A stretch of DNA of 64,000 nucleotides from an uncultured Opitutia bacterium (GTDB lineage: Bacteria > Verrucomicrobiota > Verrucomicrobiia > Opitutales > UBA953), in contig CAMFKE010000003.1 of assembly GCA_945957395.1 (NCBI GenBank), positions 310,001-374,000 of the forward strand, in the 5' to 3' direction. Positions within the stretch are counted from its first letter, which is position 1, and every line of letters starts with the position of its first letter. This document shows positions 20,671 to 29,023 of the stretch, in pieces. The notes under the pieces were generated by a model that was given only the letters and a program-made list of their open reading frames with translations, did no database searches and had not been told where the DNA came from. Made by a program: the position numbers and the translations under genes.

Positions 20671-21345
20671 TCAGACTCGGGCGGCGGCGCGTTTCGTGTC
20701 CACCATGCCGCAGATGAGGTCGACCACCTGCTCCAGCGACAGGTGCGTGTTGTCGATGCGCGTGGCGCCCGTCGGGCACACCATCGGCGCCGCGGCCCGC
20801 GTGGCGTCGCGCCGGTCGCGTTCAGCCACGGCGTCCGCCTGGCCTTCCGCCGCCCGGCGCGCCGCGCGCGCCACGAGGTCGGCCTCCAGGAAGAGTCGCA
20901 GGTCGGCGTCCGGCAGGATGACCGAGCCGATGTCGCGCCCTTCCATGATGAGGCCGTCGAAGCCGCGTTCGCGCGCCTCGCGCACCTGGTCGCGCTGGTA
21001 GTCGAAGAGGAATTTGCGCACCTCGGGGATGGCTGCGAACTGCGACACCGCGGCGTTCACCTCGGGCGTGCGGATCTGCGCGTCCGCCGGCAGTTCGCCG
21101 CCCATGGCCAGCCGCGCGGCGCGGCCCTCCACGACGGTGGAGGGGGCGATGCCGGCGAGCGCGGCGGGCACCTTCGCCGCGTCGGCGGGCGTGAGGCCGG
21201 CGCGAAGCAGGGCGAGCGAGACGGTGCGGTAGTGCGCGCCGGTGTCGACATGCAGCAGGTTTTGCCGCGAGGCGACCGCGCGCGAGGTGGACGACTTGCC
21301 GGAGGCGGCTCCGCCGTCCACGGCGATGACGATGAAAGATTTCAT
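20671..21345 (-). CDS. cmk: Cytidylate kinase
   Basis: 224 aa. Phosphorylates CMP and dCMP with ATP. P-loop GGAASGKSS (11-19), DTGAHYRTVSLALL after it, VNAAVSQFAAIPEVR, EGRDIGSVILPDADLRLFLEA, and the C-terminal TRIDNTHLSLEQVVD. Length and order match the bacterial family; the usual D-T-G-A-M-Y-R is D-T-G-A-H-Y-R here. First gene of the cmk-plsC pair, preceded by a spacer with heptamer repeats. Confidence 0.94.
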   Translation of the reverse strand: MKSFIVIAVDGGAASGKSSTSRAVASRQNLLHVDTGAHYRTVSLALLRAGLTPADAAKVPAALAGIAPSTVVEGRAARLAMGGELPADAQIRTPEVNAAVSQFAAIPEVRKFLFDYQRDQVREARERGFDGLIMEGRDIGSVILPDADLRLFLEADLVARAARRAAEGQADAVAERDRRDATRAAAPMVCPTGATRIDNTHLSLEQVVDLICGMVDTKRAAARV

Positions 21346-21416
21346 GGGTTCAGTGTGCTGTTTGAAGTTTCCGGCCCTTCGATTTCCGGCGCTTGAAACC
21401 CGGGTGAGGTTCCTTG

Positions 21417-21444
21417 GCCGAAAATGAAAAACCGGAAGCCGAAA
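21417..21444. repeat. Heptamer array between cmk and the PfkB gene
   Basis: Four in-phase 7-mers with consensus RCCGRAA: GCCGAAA, ATGAAAA, ACCGGAA, GCCGAAA. Two TTTCCGG words near the cmk start (21368 and 21383) are partly complementary to it. Confidence 0.55.
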
Positions 21445-21463
21445 GCCCGCGCGGATGGTGGCG

Positions 21464-22399
21464 TCAGTGGGTGACGAGCGTCCTGAGCGCGGCGAGGCGG
21501 CGCGAGATCTCGGATGCGCCGGCGGCCTCCAGCCTGTCGCAGGAGAAGGACTCCACGGTGAGGCTGGCCGTCACCGTGGCGTAGGCGAGGGCGGTGCGCA
21601 TGGCCGCGAAGTCGGTGCGGTCGAGCGCGGCGAGGCAGCCCACGAAGGCTCCGGCGAAACTGTCGCCGGCTCCGGTGGGGTCGTGCAGTTCGTCCACCGG
21701 GTAGGCGGGCAGGGCGCACAGGCCGTCCTTGTGGAAGAGGATGCTGCCGTGTTCGCCCTTCTTCACGATCACCGTGGCCGGCCCCATTTCGCGAAGGCGG
21801 CGGCCGGCGCGCACGGCGTTGCTTTCGCCCGTGAGCAGTTCGGCCTCGGAGTCGTTCACGATGAACACGTCCACGCGGCGCATCAGCGCGAGCAGGTCGT
21901 CGCGGGCGATGTTGATCCAAAGGTCCATCGAGTCGGCGACCACCAGCCTGGGCTTGCGCACGGCGTCGAGCACATGCGCCTGAAGCGACGGGGCGATGTT
22001 GCCCAGCAGCACGAACGGCGTGTCGCGGTACTCTTCGGGGAGTTCGGGGCGGAACTTCTCGAACACGCCCAGTCGGATGTCCAGCGTGTCGCGCCGGTTG
22101 AAGTTCTCGTGGTAGCGCCCGCGCCAGTAGAAGGTGGGGCCGGCCTCGTCGCGCTGCAGGCCGCGCAGGCAGATGCCGCGCGCCTCGTAGCGGGCGGTGT
22201 CGCGGCCTTCGAAGTCGGCGCCGACGACGCCCACGAGGCGCACCGGGGCGTAATAGGCGGCCGCCAGCGCGCAGAACGAGGCGCTGCCGCCGAGGACGCG
22301 GCCGCTCACGGCGCGGGGGGTCTCGATGTCGTCGTAGGCCACGGAGCCCACCACGAGCACGGGCGCCGGCGTTGTATTTTGAAAGTGGATGCGTGACAT
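21464..22399 (-). CDS. PfkB-family carbohydrate kinase
   Basis: 311 aa from the ATG at 22399; the frame is open further upstream but without family similarity. Ribokinase fold: VLGGSASFCALAAAYYAPVRLVGVVGADF is the N-terminal PfkB signature region, and the C-terminal signature HDPTGAGDSFAGAFVG (239-252) holds the catalytic base Asp246 and the anion hole. VIVKKGEHGSILF precedes it. The substrate (sugar or nucleoside) cannot be told from the sequence. It is third in a minus-strand group after the LysM and NUDIX genes, which suggests nucleotide or sugar salvage but does not prove it. Confidence 0.85.
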   Translation of the reverse strand: MSRIHFQNTTPAPVLVVGSVAYDDIETPRAVSGRVLGGSASFCALAAAYYAPVRLVGVVGADFEGRDTARYEARGICLRGLQRDEAGPTFYWRGRYHENFNRRDTLDIRLGVFEKFRPELPEEYRDTPFVLLGNIAPSLQAHVLDAVRKPRLVVADSMDLWINIARDDLLALMRRVDVFIVNDSEAELLTGESNAVRAGRRLREMGPATVIVKKGEHGSILFHKDGLCALPAYPVDELHDPTGAGDSFAGAFVGCLAALDRTDFAAMRTALAYATVTASLTVESFSCDRLEAAGASEISRRLAALRTLVTH

Positions 22400-22458
22400 G
22401 GGTGATGCTCTGGGGGCGGTTAGGCCCGTCGAAAAGGGGGGGGCGAATGCGCGGGGTG

Positions 22459-23025
22459 TCAGATTCCGGCGCGGAAGAGGTCGGGCCTGCGGGCGCGCAG
22501 GAGGAGTATGGCGTTCACGGCGATGGCGTGATGGATGCGACCGTCCAGCACCATGGCGACCGCCTCGTCCGGCGAGAATACGCCCGTCTCCACCTCCTCG
22601 TTGGCGTCCAGGTCCAGGGCGGCGCCGGGCTCGCAGTCCTCGAGCAGCACGAAGTGCGCACGGTTTCCGAGGATGGCCGGGTTGGGGGAGCATACGCCCA
22701 GCGGGCTCACCTTCGCCGGCGTGTATCCGGTTTCTTCACGCGTCTCGCGCACGGCTGCGGAAACGGGGTCCTCGCCGGCGTCGAGCACGCCTCCGGGCGG
22801 TTCCCAGGAGAGGTTGCGCGTCCCGAACCGGAACTGGCGCACCAGGACCAGACGGCCGTCGCGGGTGACGGGCAGCGCGAGCACCCAGTCGGCGCAGCGG
22901 ATGACAAAAAAATCACCCTCACGCGCGTCGTGAGGGTGTTTGCAGCGCTGCCGGTGGACTTTGAACACCTTGCAATCCGCATGCAGCGAATCGCCCAGGA
23001 TGTCCCAAGCGGCGGGCTCTGACAT
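22459..23025 (-). CDS. NUDIX hydrolase, ADP-ribose pyrophosphatase-like
   Basis: 188 aa. The NUDIX box runs from about Gly79 to Gly100: GGVLDAGEDP then AAVRETREETGY, matching GX5EX7REUXEEXGU fully. Upstream, LPVTRDGRLVLVRQFRFGTRNLSWEPPGG resembles ADP-ribose or nucleotide-sugar pyrophosphatases. It hydrolyses a nucleoside diphosphate linked to another moiety, with Mg2+. It starts 3 bp after the LysM gene stop, so the two are very likely one operon, followed by the PfkB kinase. Confidence 0.88.
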   Translation of the reverse strand: MSEPAAWDILGDSLHADCKVFKVHRQRCKHPHDAREGDFFVIRCADWVLALPVTRDGRLVLVRQFRFGTRNLSWEPPGGVLDAGEDPVSAAVRETREETGYTPAKVSPLGVCSPNPAILGNRAHFVLLEDCEPGAALDLDANEEVETGVFSPDEAVAMVLDGRIHHAIAVNAILLLRARRPDLFRAGI

Positions 23026-23028
23026 GGC

Positions 23029-23574
23029 TTACTTCTTGGCGGGAAGCTTGATGACCTGACCGACCTTGAGCTTGGCGGGGTTCACGCCGGGGTTGGCGGC
23101 GGTGAGGGCGCTGAGCGAGACTCCGTTGGCCTTGGCGATCTTGGCGAAGGTGTCTCCGGACTTCACGGCGTATTCGCCGGCGCCGGCGGCGGGGGCCGCG
23201 GCGGTGGCGGTCTTCTCTCCGTTGGCGGCGGCTGCGGGGGCGACGGACTTCTTCGACACGAGGCCTTCGATGACGCGGTTCTGAGCGGTCACAGCGGCGG
23301 CCACCTTGTCGTAGTTGGCGGCAACGGCGGCCTTGAAGGCGCCGAGGTCTTCGCTGATGGCGGTGACATCGGAGGTCTTGGCGGCGCCGGCGCCGGCCTT
23401 GGCGACTTCGGCGCGCAGCTCGGTGGTGGCGGCTTCCAGCTGGGCCTGGAAGGACTTGGCTTCGCCGCGCGCCTTGAAGGCGAAGAGCAGGGCGAGCAGC
23501 GCGGCGCCCACGGCGACGACGGCGATGATGAGGGGGAGCTTGTTGTCGCTACCGGTGCTGATGGAGTCTTCCAT
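23029..23574 (-). CDS. Membrane-anchored LysM-domain protein
   Basis: 181 aa from the ATG at 23574. One transmembrane helix (13-33) anchors it. An Ala-rich helical or coiled-coil segment follows (~38-105), then an Ala/Thr linker and one C-terminal LysM domain (134-178: YAVKSGDTFAKIAKANGVSLSALTAANPGVNPAKLKVGQVIKLP). LysM binds peptidoglycan or chitin-type glycans, so the protein probably bridges the inner membrane and cell wall. No hydrolase domain is present. First gene of the LysM-NUDIX-PfkB run. Confidence 0.85.
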   Translation of the reverse strand: MEDSISTGSDNKLPLIIAVVAVGAALLALLFAFKARGEAKSFQAQLEAATTELRAEVAKAGAGAAKTSDVTAISEDLGAFKAAVAANYDKVAAAVTAQNRVIEGLVSKKSVAPAAAANGEKTATAAAPAAGAGEYAVKSGDTFAKIAKANGVSLSALTAANPGVNPAKLKVGQVIKLPAKK

Positions 23575-23662
23575 GGTGGTCTGTTTTAAAGGGTTTGGGG
23601 GAGGATTCCCTTGTTGACAGGCCGGGCAACACAAAATCAGGGTGCGTGCATAACTTTTGGAG

Positions 23663-23740
<78 letters not shown>

Positions 23741-23808
23741 TCAAAAGTGCCGGCAACCGGTATCCTGCGGTTTTCCGGCGGCGGGCGACACGCTCGGCCG
23801 GGGGTTAA

Positions 23809-26622
23809 TCACCATCCGCCATCGTCGGCGGGAGGGGGCGGGGGAAGCCCGAGGGAATCGACCTGCTGGGCCTTGAACAGAGCGCCCGGGGTGGGGGCCA
23901 CGGCCCATTCGGGCGAGTCGAGCGTGCCGCGGATGTCGACCGGGAAAAGTCGGGTGCCGCGGTTGACGAAGGCGCGAACGGAGTCGAGGAAGGGGATTTT
24001 GTCGGGCGACTTCGGGTTGAGCACCGCGCGGAAATTCAGTGCGCCGGAGGTGATGGCGCAGTCGCCACGCAGGTCCACCTGCGCCTCGGGGCCGCGCACG
24101 GTGAGTTCGGGGAACCATACCGAGCCGTTGCGGATCACGAATTCGCCGTCGGCCTTGTCGAAGGTGTAGTTGCCGACATTCACGCCGATGTTGGCGAGGC
24201 CGTCGGTGAAGACGCCGAACAGCGGCAGCTTGAAGAGCGCGGCGTCGTTCATCACGAAGCTTCCGGCGCCGTCGAGGGTGGCGATCTCCGGCAGCGCGAT
24301 GCGCGCGCGGATATGCCCGGAGAGGTCGGCCGCGGACGGTTCGGCGGCCTTTGTCTTCGCCGACTCCGGGGCTTCGCCCGCGGCAGGCTTTTTCAATCCG
24401 GAAAGGCCGGCGAAGAACGCGGAGCGTTCGCAGCCCGCGACCGTCGCGTCGAAGGTGAGCCGGTATCCCTCGGGGCGCCGCAGCAACCAGGCGTCGCCCG
24501 TGGCGTCGCCTCCGGCGTAGCGCAGCTTCGCGCCCTTGATTTGGATGCGCCTGTTGTCGAGGACCACGGTGCCCGAGAAGTCCTCGCCGGGGATGCCCCA
24601 GGCGTTGAACGCCCCGCGGGAGCGCACGCGCACCTCCAGCTGGTCGCGGGCCGGCGTGGGGCTGGCGGGGCCGTGGTAGCGCCCGAGGACGGTGGCGTCG
24701 GCCGGCTCGTTCAGGGTCACTTCGGCGAGGGCCTCCACCACATCGTCGCCGCCGAGCTCGGCCGCGACGCGCAGGGGCAGCCGTCCGTTGAAGAGAAAGC
24801 GCACGCTGTCGAGTCTGTGCTCGGGGATCTTGTACACCCAGTCGAGGCGACCGCCGGCGCGCGTGCCGTCGGGGTTGGTCAGGACGATGTCGTGGACGAG
24901 CAGCCGGTTCGGCAGTTCAAGCAGGCTGAGGGCCGCGCGGTCGAAGACCTGTTTGCGGTAGGCGAGTTTGCGCGCGTGGATGGCGGCGAAAATGAATTCG
25001 TGGGGAAGCCCGTCCCACTGGCCGGCCACTTCGATGTCGGCGTGAACGGGGTGTCCCGGGGTCACGGCGAGGTCTCTCCAGACCTTCTTCCACCATTGGC
25101 CCACGAAGGGTTCCACCTGTTCGGGATACGCCTGGCCGCGCAGCAGCAGGCGGTAGGGGGAGTTGGCGTGGAAACCTGTTTCAAACGCGCCTTGCACGCG
25201 CTGCTCGGGCGAAAGCGCGTCGATATCGTAGGCAATCAGCTTGTCCGGGGTCACCTCGACGGCCGCGCGGAAGGAGGGCACATCGATGGCGAAATACTTC
25301 GTCTGGCCGGCCTCGAGGCGCACCTTCGCCTTCTCAAAGGCGTAGTCACGGCCGAGCCGCACGGAGCCCGCCAGGTCGGCGAAGCCGGTCACGCGAAAGG
25401 CGGCGGCCTCCTCGGGGAGGTTTGTCGGGTAGGCCGGGTGGCGTCGCAGCTCGGACGGGCGCAAATGCGCATCGAAGGCTATGTCGCTTTCGCCCGTCTC
25501 GATGTTCAGGTTGATTTTGGCCGCCACGCGTTCGCGATGCCAGATCGCGTCGGCGGCGATCCTGAGCGTCGGATTGGAGGCCCAATCGAAGCTCAGCGCG
25601 AGCCTGTCCAGCGGCAGCCCGTTCACCACCGGGTGCAGGGCGGAGACCTGCGCCGAGGTTGGCGCCGTCCAGTCGGCCCCGAGTCGCGTGGCGATGTCGA
25701 CGCGGTCGCATCGCGCGGAGATCGCCGGCATGGCCTCCTTCGACGGACGCTCCACGCTGAGCGACGCCACGGAAAAGCGGGCGGGACCCTCCGGGCGAAG
25801 CCCCGCTGCGTCCCAGCTCGCCTCGGCATGCAATCGCACTTGCTCCACATCGGAGCCGGGGAACCGGATGGCGTCGGCCAGTCCGTCGAGGGAGAGTTTC
25901 ACGCCGTCGGAAACGCCCTCGCCGTGAAGTTCCAGCGATGCGCCTTCGAGTCTCTCGAGCCAGGGGCGCAGCGCCACGAGGCGCGCCGCGGCCTGGGCGG
26001 GCGCCAGCAGCGGCGCGCCGTGTCCGGGGGCGCCGGCGAGACCGCCGGAGCGCCGCGACTTGCCCGGGTCGAAGCGCGGAGGAAGCAGCGCGCCGTGGGC
26101 CGCCAGCGGCACGCCCGCGCAACGGGCCTGCAGGGTTTCGACGACAAGCCTTTCCCCCTCCCGGGAAAAGGCGGCGCGTATGGAGTCGAGCGCGACTTCC
26201 GTTTTTCCGGTCGGTGAAAGCACGGCCGGGCAAAGCAGCCGGCCGCGGTCGAGCCAGAGGCGCCGGGGCGTCACGCGCCCCTGTGAAATCAGGTCGAACA
26301 TGTCCAGTACGGCCACCAGCCGGCCGGCCTCGAACACCGGGTCGCCTCCTCCGGCCGCTCCCACCCTGGCGTCGGTGAGCTCGATGCGCCCGCTCAGGCT
26401 GACGCTCGCACGCGACCAGGTGCAAGCGATGCCCGCCTGCGTGAGCTTCTCTCGCACGAGGTTTTGCGCGGAATCCGGCAGGACGATCTCCGCGCCGTCA
26501 TGCAGCAGCCACAGCAGGCCGAGTTGTGTCGCCAGCAGGGGGGCCAGCGCCAGCGAGGCGAAGGTGCCCCCCACTCTCGCCGCCTTGTGCAGGGGGCCAG
26601 GCGGCTTGGTAGGCGCGGACAT
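23809..26622 (-). CDS. Large AsmA/TamB-like envelope protein
   Basis: 937 aa. One N-terminal membrane helix (~17-40, ASLALAPLLATQLGLLWLL) and then a very long beta-rich region without cysteines or catalytic motifs. The C-terminal ~170 residues match the AsmA_2-like pattern: SGHIRARIALPEIATLDGAGSF..., LFKLPLFGVFTDGLANIG..., KADGEFVIRNGSVWFPELTVRGPEAQVDLRGDCAITSGALNFRAVLNP. AsmA-family proteins are thought to form hydrophobic grooves that carry phospholipids between membranes. It lies 72 bp after a DUF4340 gene on the same strand. The family call rests mainly on the C-terminus and overall architecture. Confidence 0.75.
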   Translation of the reverse strand: MSAPTKPPGPLHKAARVGGTFASLALAPLLATQLGLLWLLHDGAEIVLPDSAQNLVREKLTQAGIACTWSRASVSLSGRIELTDARVGAAGGGDPVFEAGRLVAVLDMFDLISQGRVTPRRLWLDRGRLLCPAVLSPTGKTEVALDSIRAAFSREGERLVVETLQARCAGVPLAAHGALLPPRFDPGKSRRSGGLAGAPGHGAPLLAPAQAAARLVALRPWLERLEGASLELHGEGVSDGVKLSLDGLADAIRFPGSDVEQVRLHAEASWDAAGLRPEGPARFSVASLSVERPSKEAMPAISARCDRVDIATRLGADWTAPTSAQVSALHPVVNGLPLDRLALSFDWASNPTLRIAADAIWHRERVAAKINLNIETGESDIAFDAHLRPSELRRHPAYPTNLPEEAAAFRVTGFADLAGSVRLGRDYAFEKAKVRLEAGQTKYFAIDVPSFRAAVEVTPDKLIAYDIDALSPEQRVQGAFETGFHANSPYRLLLRGQAYPEQVEPFVGQWWKKVWRDLAVTPGHPVHADIEVAGQWDGLPHEFIFAAIHARKLAYRKQVFDRAALSLLELPNRLLVHDIVLTNPDGTRAGGRLDWVYKIPEHRLDSVRFLFNGRLPLRVAAELGGDDVVEALAEVTLNEPADATVLGRYHGPASPTPARDQLEVRVRSRGAFNAWGIPGEDFSGTVVLDNRRIQIKGAKLRYAGGDATGDAWLLRRPEGYRLTFDATVAGCERSAFFAGLSGLKKPAAGEAPESAKTKAAEPSAADLSGHIRARIALPEIATLDGAGSFVMNDAALFKLPLFGVFTDGLANIGVNVGNYTFDKADGEFVIRNGSVWFPELTVRGPEAQVDLRGDCAITSGALNFRAVLNPKSPDKIPFLDSVRAFVNRGTRLFPVDIRGTLDSPEWAVAPTPGALFKAQQVDSLGLPPPPPADDGGW

Positions 26623-26694
26623 CGGAGCTGAAAGACTGGGTTCTCTTGGACGCCCTCGGGCGTGCGATGGAGCCTGCGGCGCAACGCCCTCGGC

Positions 26695-28746
26695 TTACTT
26701 CTCCGGCGTCGGCCGGGCCGGGGCGGGCGTCGGCGGCGTGCCCGCCGGTTCCGGGGCGGGCGTCGCGGGCGGTTCGCCCGCGGCGTCGCGTCCGAAGGTG
26801 ACCGGGAAGAGCGCGTCCACCCACTCCTGGGGCAGGGCGAACACCGCGGAGTCGACGGCGCTGCCGGCGATCTGCTCCGTGCCTCCGAGTCGGCGGGTGA
26901 CGAGCAGTTCGCGCGACTCGACCTTGGCGGGGTCGGCGCCCGCAGGCACCTTCACGGTCCATTCGATGCGGTAGCGCCAGGGCTCGGCCTCGCGACCGTC
27001 GCCCGCCTCGTGGCGGTAATCGGACGAGAACGGGGATTCCAGGAAACGGTCGGCGCGCAGTTCGCGGCAGCGATCGGCCAGCGTGGCGACCTCGTCGCGT
27101 TCGCGCTTGGGGCGAGACTCCAGCCAGGAGCCCCAGTCGGGCACATCGTCGGGCTTGCGCTCGTCCAGAAGGGTTTTTCCGGTCCCCAGCTCGGTTATCT
27201 TGATCGACGCGAGGCGGGCGCCGGCCGGCATGGAGAAGAGCGTGCGGCTGCGGTAGGCGTCGGGGCGCACGGACAGCGTCTCAAGCACGGCGGGGGCGAT
27301 GGAATAGATGGAGGGCGAGCCGGCCAGTTTGGCGTGGAAGGGCGTTCCCGGTATGGCCGGCGCGGCGATGACGAGCGTGCGCTTGGTGCCGTCGAGGAAG
27401 GCGAGGTCCACCTTGCGCACCGGCGACGAGAAGCCCCAGTCGGACAACTGCGCCGGAGTGGGTTCGTCCGTCACGAACGCCGAGCACAGGGACCTTTTCT
27501 CCTCGGGGACCGAGACGGGCACGGCGAAGTCGCGCGCGGTGAGATTGAGCAGCGCGCCCTGGAGGGCCGCCAGCCGGTCGGCGTCCACCGGCAGCGCGAC
27601 GGTGGCGGTGGATCCGGGGACCACGGGCATGCGCCATTCCGCGCGCAGGGGGGCGCCGGCGGTCGCGGGCTTGGCGGCGGGCGCGTCCAGCCTGTGCAGG
27701 ACGAGGCTGCGGCCGCCGGAGTGGATGGTCACTCCGGAGAGCAGGGCGGGGTCGAAGCGCATGAAGCGATGTTCGCGCATCTCGCGCAGCACGGATTCCC
27801 AAGGCCTGAGGGCTTCGGCGGGGATGGTGAAGATCGCGGGGTTGTCCTCGAATTTCGCATACCGATGGGGCGTCTTGGACTCGGTGTCGCGCGAGCCCAC
27901 GAGCAGCGTCTGCCGGCGCCCGTTGCCCTCCAGGGCGAGGCGCATGGCCGGTGTCGCCAGGCCCGACTTCTCCTGCAGGTCGCCGGTGCCGGCAAGGAAT
28001 CGGACGAACTTCAGTTCGGCGAGGGCGGCGAGCTCCTTGTCCACCACCGGCGTGTCGGCGTCGCTCGCCACGGGCGTCTCGAATCGCCACACGAACTCGG
28101 GTTCGCGACCGGGCGTCTCGCGGCGGGTGCGCGCCAGGCCGATCCGGGTTTCCTGGCCGCGGTCGGCGAGGGTGATGGCGATGGAGTTGACCTCGAAGGG
28201 CTGCACCGAGAACACCTCGGGCTGGCGAAGGTCGGCCGCCGGGCGGGCCAGCGCGGCGAGCACGGAGCGCGGCGTGGGCAGCACGGTCTTGCCGTCCGGC
28301 GAGAGCAGGAAGACCGCGTTGCCGTCGGGCGTGAGGGAGCCGATTTTCACGGCCGTGTCCACGCCGTCGGCCGAGACGGTGAGGGTGTAGCGGGGTTTGT
28401 CCAAGCCGTAGGAGGCCGCGGTGGTGGCGTAGGCGGCGGAGGCTTCCTCGAGGGTGAAGCCGCCCTCGCGGGAGACGAAGCGCAGCTCGTCCAGCATCTT
28501 CTGCACGGCCCAGGCGTTGGCGGGCCAATCGAAGGGCTTCGACAAGCTCCAGCGACCCGCCTTGCGCACAAGCGTGTAGGAGGCGTCCGGGTCGTCGGCC
28601 GCGCTCAGGGTGATGCGGTCGGCGTTCACCGGGAAGACCAGCTCCGCCGGGGGCAGCTCGCGGTTGCGCTCGCGAGCGTTGTTCCAAATCAGTCCGAAGA
28701 CCGCGAGGTTGGCGACGAGCAGGAAAAGGGTAAACCGGATACGCAT
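26695..28746 (-). CDS. DUF4340-domain membrane protein
   Basis: 683 aa. An N-terminal membrane helix (MRIRFTLFLLVANLAVFGLIW) with a periplasmic remainder. The first ~200 residues match DUF4340: residues ~45-110 with ADRITLSA..., WSLSKPFDWPANAWAVQKMLDEL, and then YGLDKPRYTLTV. DUF4340 proteins often accompany GldG-type ABC transporter genes, but no ABC genes are adjacent here; the partner is the AsmA-like gene. The C-terminus is Pro/Ala-rich and probably disordered. Role unknown; envelope-associated by inference. Confidence 0.78.
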   Translation of the reverse strand: MRIRFTLFLLVANLAVFGLIWNNARERNRELPPAELVFPVNADRITLSAADDPDASYTLVRKAGRWSLSKPFDWPANAWAVQKMLDELRFVSREGGFTLEEASAAYATTAASYGLDKPRYTLTVSADGVDTAVKIGSLTPDGNAVFLLSPDGKTVLPTPRSVLAALARPAADLRQPEVFSVQPFEVNSIAITLADRGQETRIGLARTRRETPGREPEFVWRFETPVASDADTPVVDKELAALAELKFVRFLAGTGDLQEKSGLATPAMRLALEGNGRRQTLLVGSRDTESKTPHRYAKFEDNPAIFTIPAEALRPWESVLREMREHRFMRFDPALLSGVTIHSGGRSLVLHRLDAPAAKPATAGAPLRAEWRMPVVPGSTATVALPVDADRLAALQGALLNLTARDFAVPVSVPEEKRSLCSAFVTDEPTPAQLSDWGFSSPVRKVDLAFLDGTKRTLVIAAPAIPGTPFHAKLAGSPSIYSIAPAVLETLSVRPDAYRSRTLFSMPAGARLASIKITELGTGKTLLDERKPDDVPDWGSWLESRPKRERDEVATLADRCRELRADRFLESPFSSDYRHEAGDGREAEPWRYRIEWTVKVPAGADPAKVESRELLVTRRLGGTEQIAGSAVDSAVFALPQEWVDALFPVTFGRDAAGEPPATPAPEPAGTPPTPAPARPTPEK

Positions 28747-29023
28747 GGACCGCGCGACTCAGGCCTATTCGCCCTGCCTTGGCAAGGGCAGGCGTGCCCC
28801 GTGCCTCAAAACGCCCCCGCGCCCCTCCGGCGCGGCGAGTTTGTCGCCAAATCCCCGCTTGCCCGGCGGCGCCGGGGCCGTAGCAAGGGCCGCGCAACTT
28901 TCCCGTTCTTTTCCGAAATTCCCGAGCCCGAACCGGTCCCGAGGCATCCCGTATGCCGCCGGGCGCGTGCGAGCCGGAGAGATCCCCCCCGCCCCCCCGC
29001 AACCCTTTCATTTCCAAATCCGG

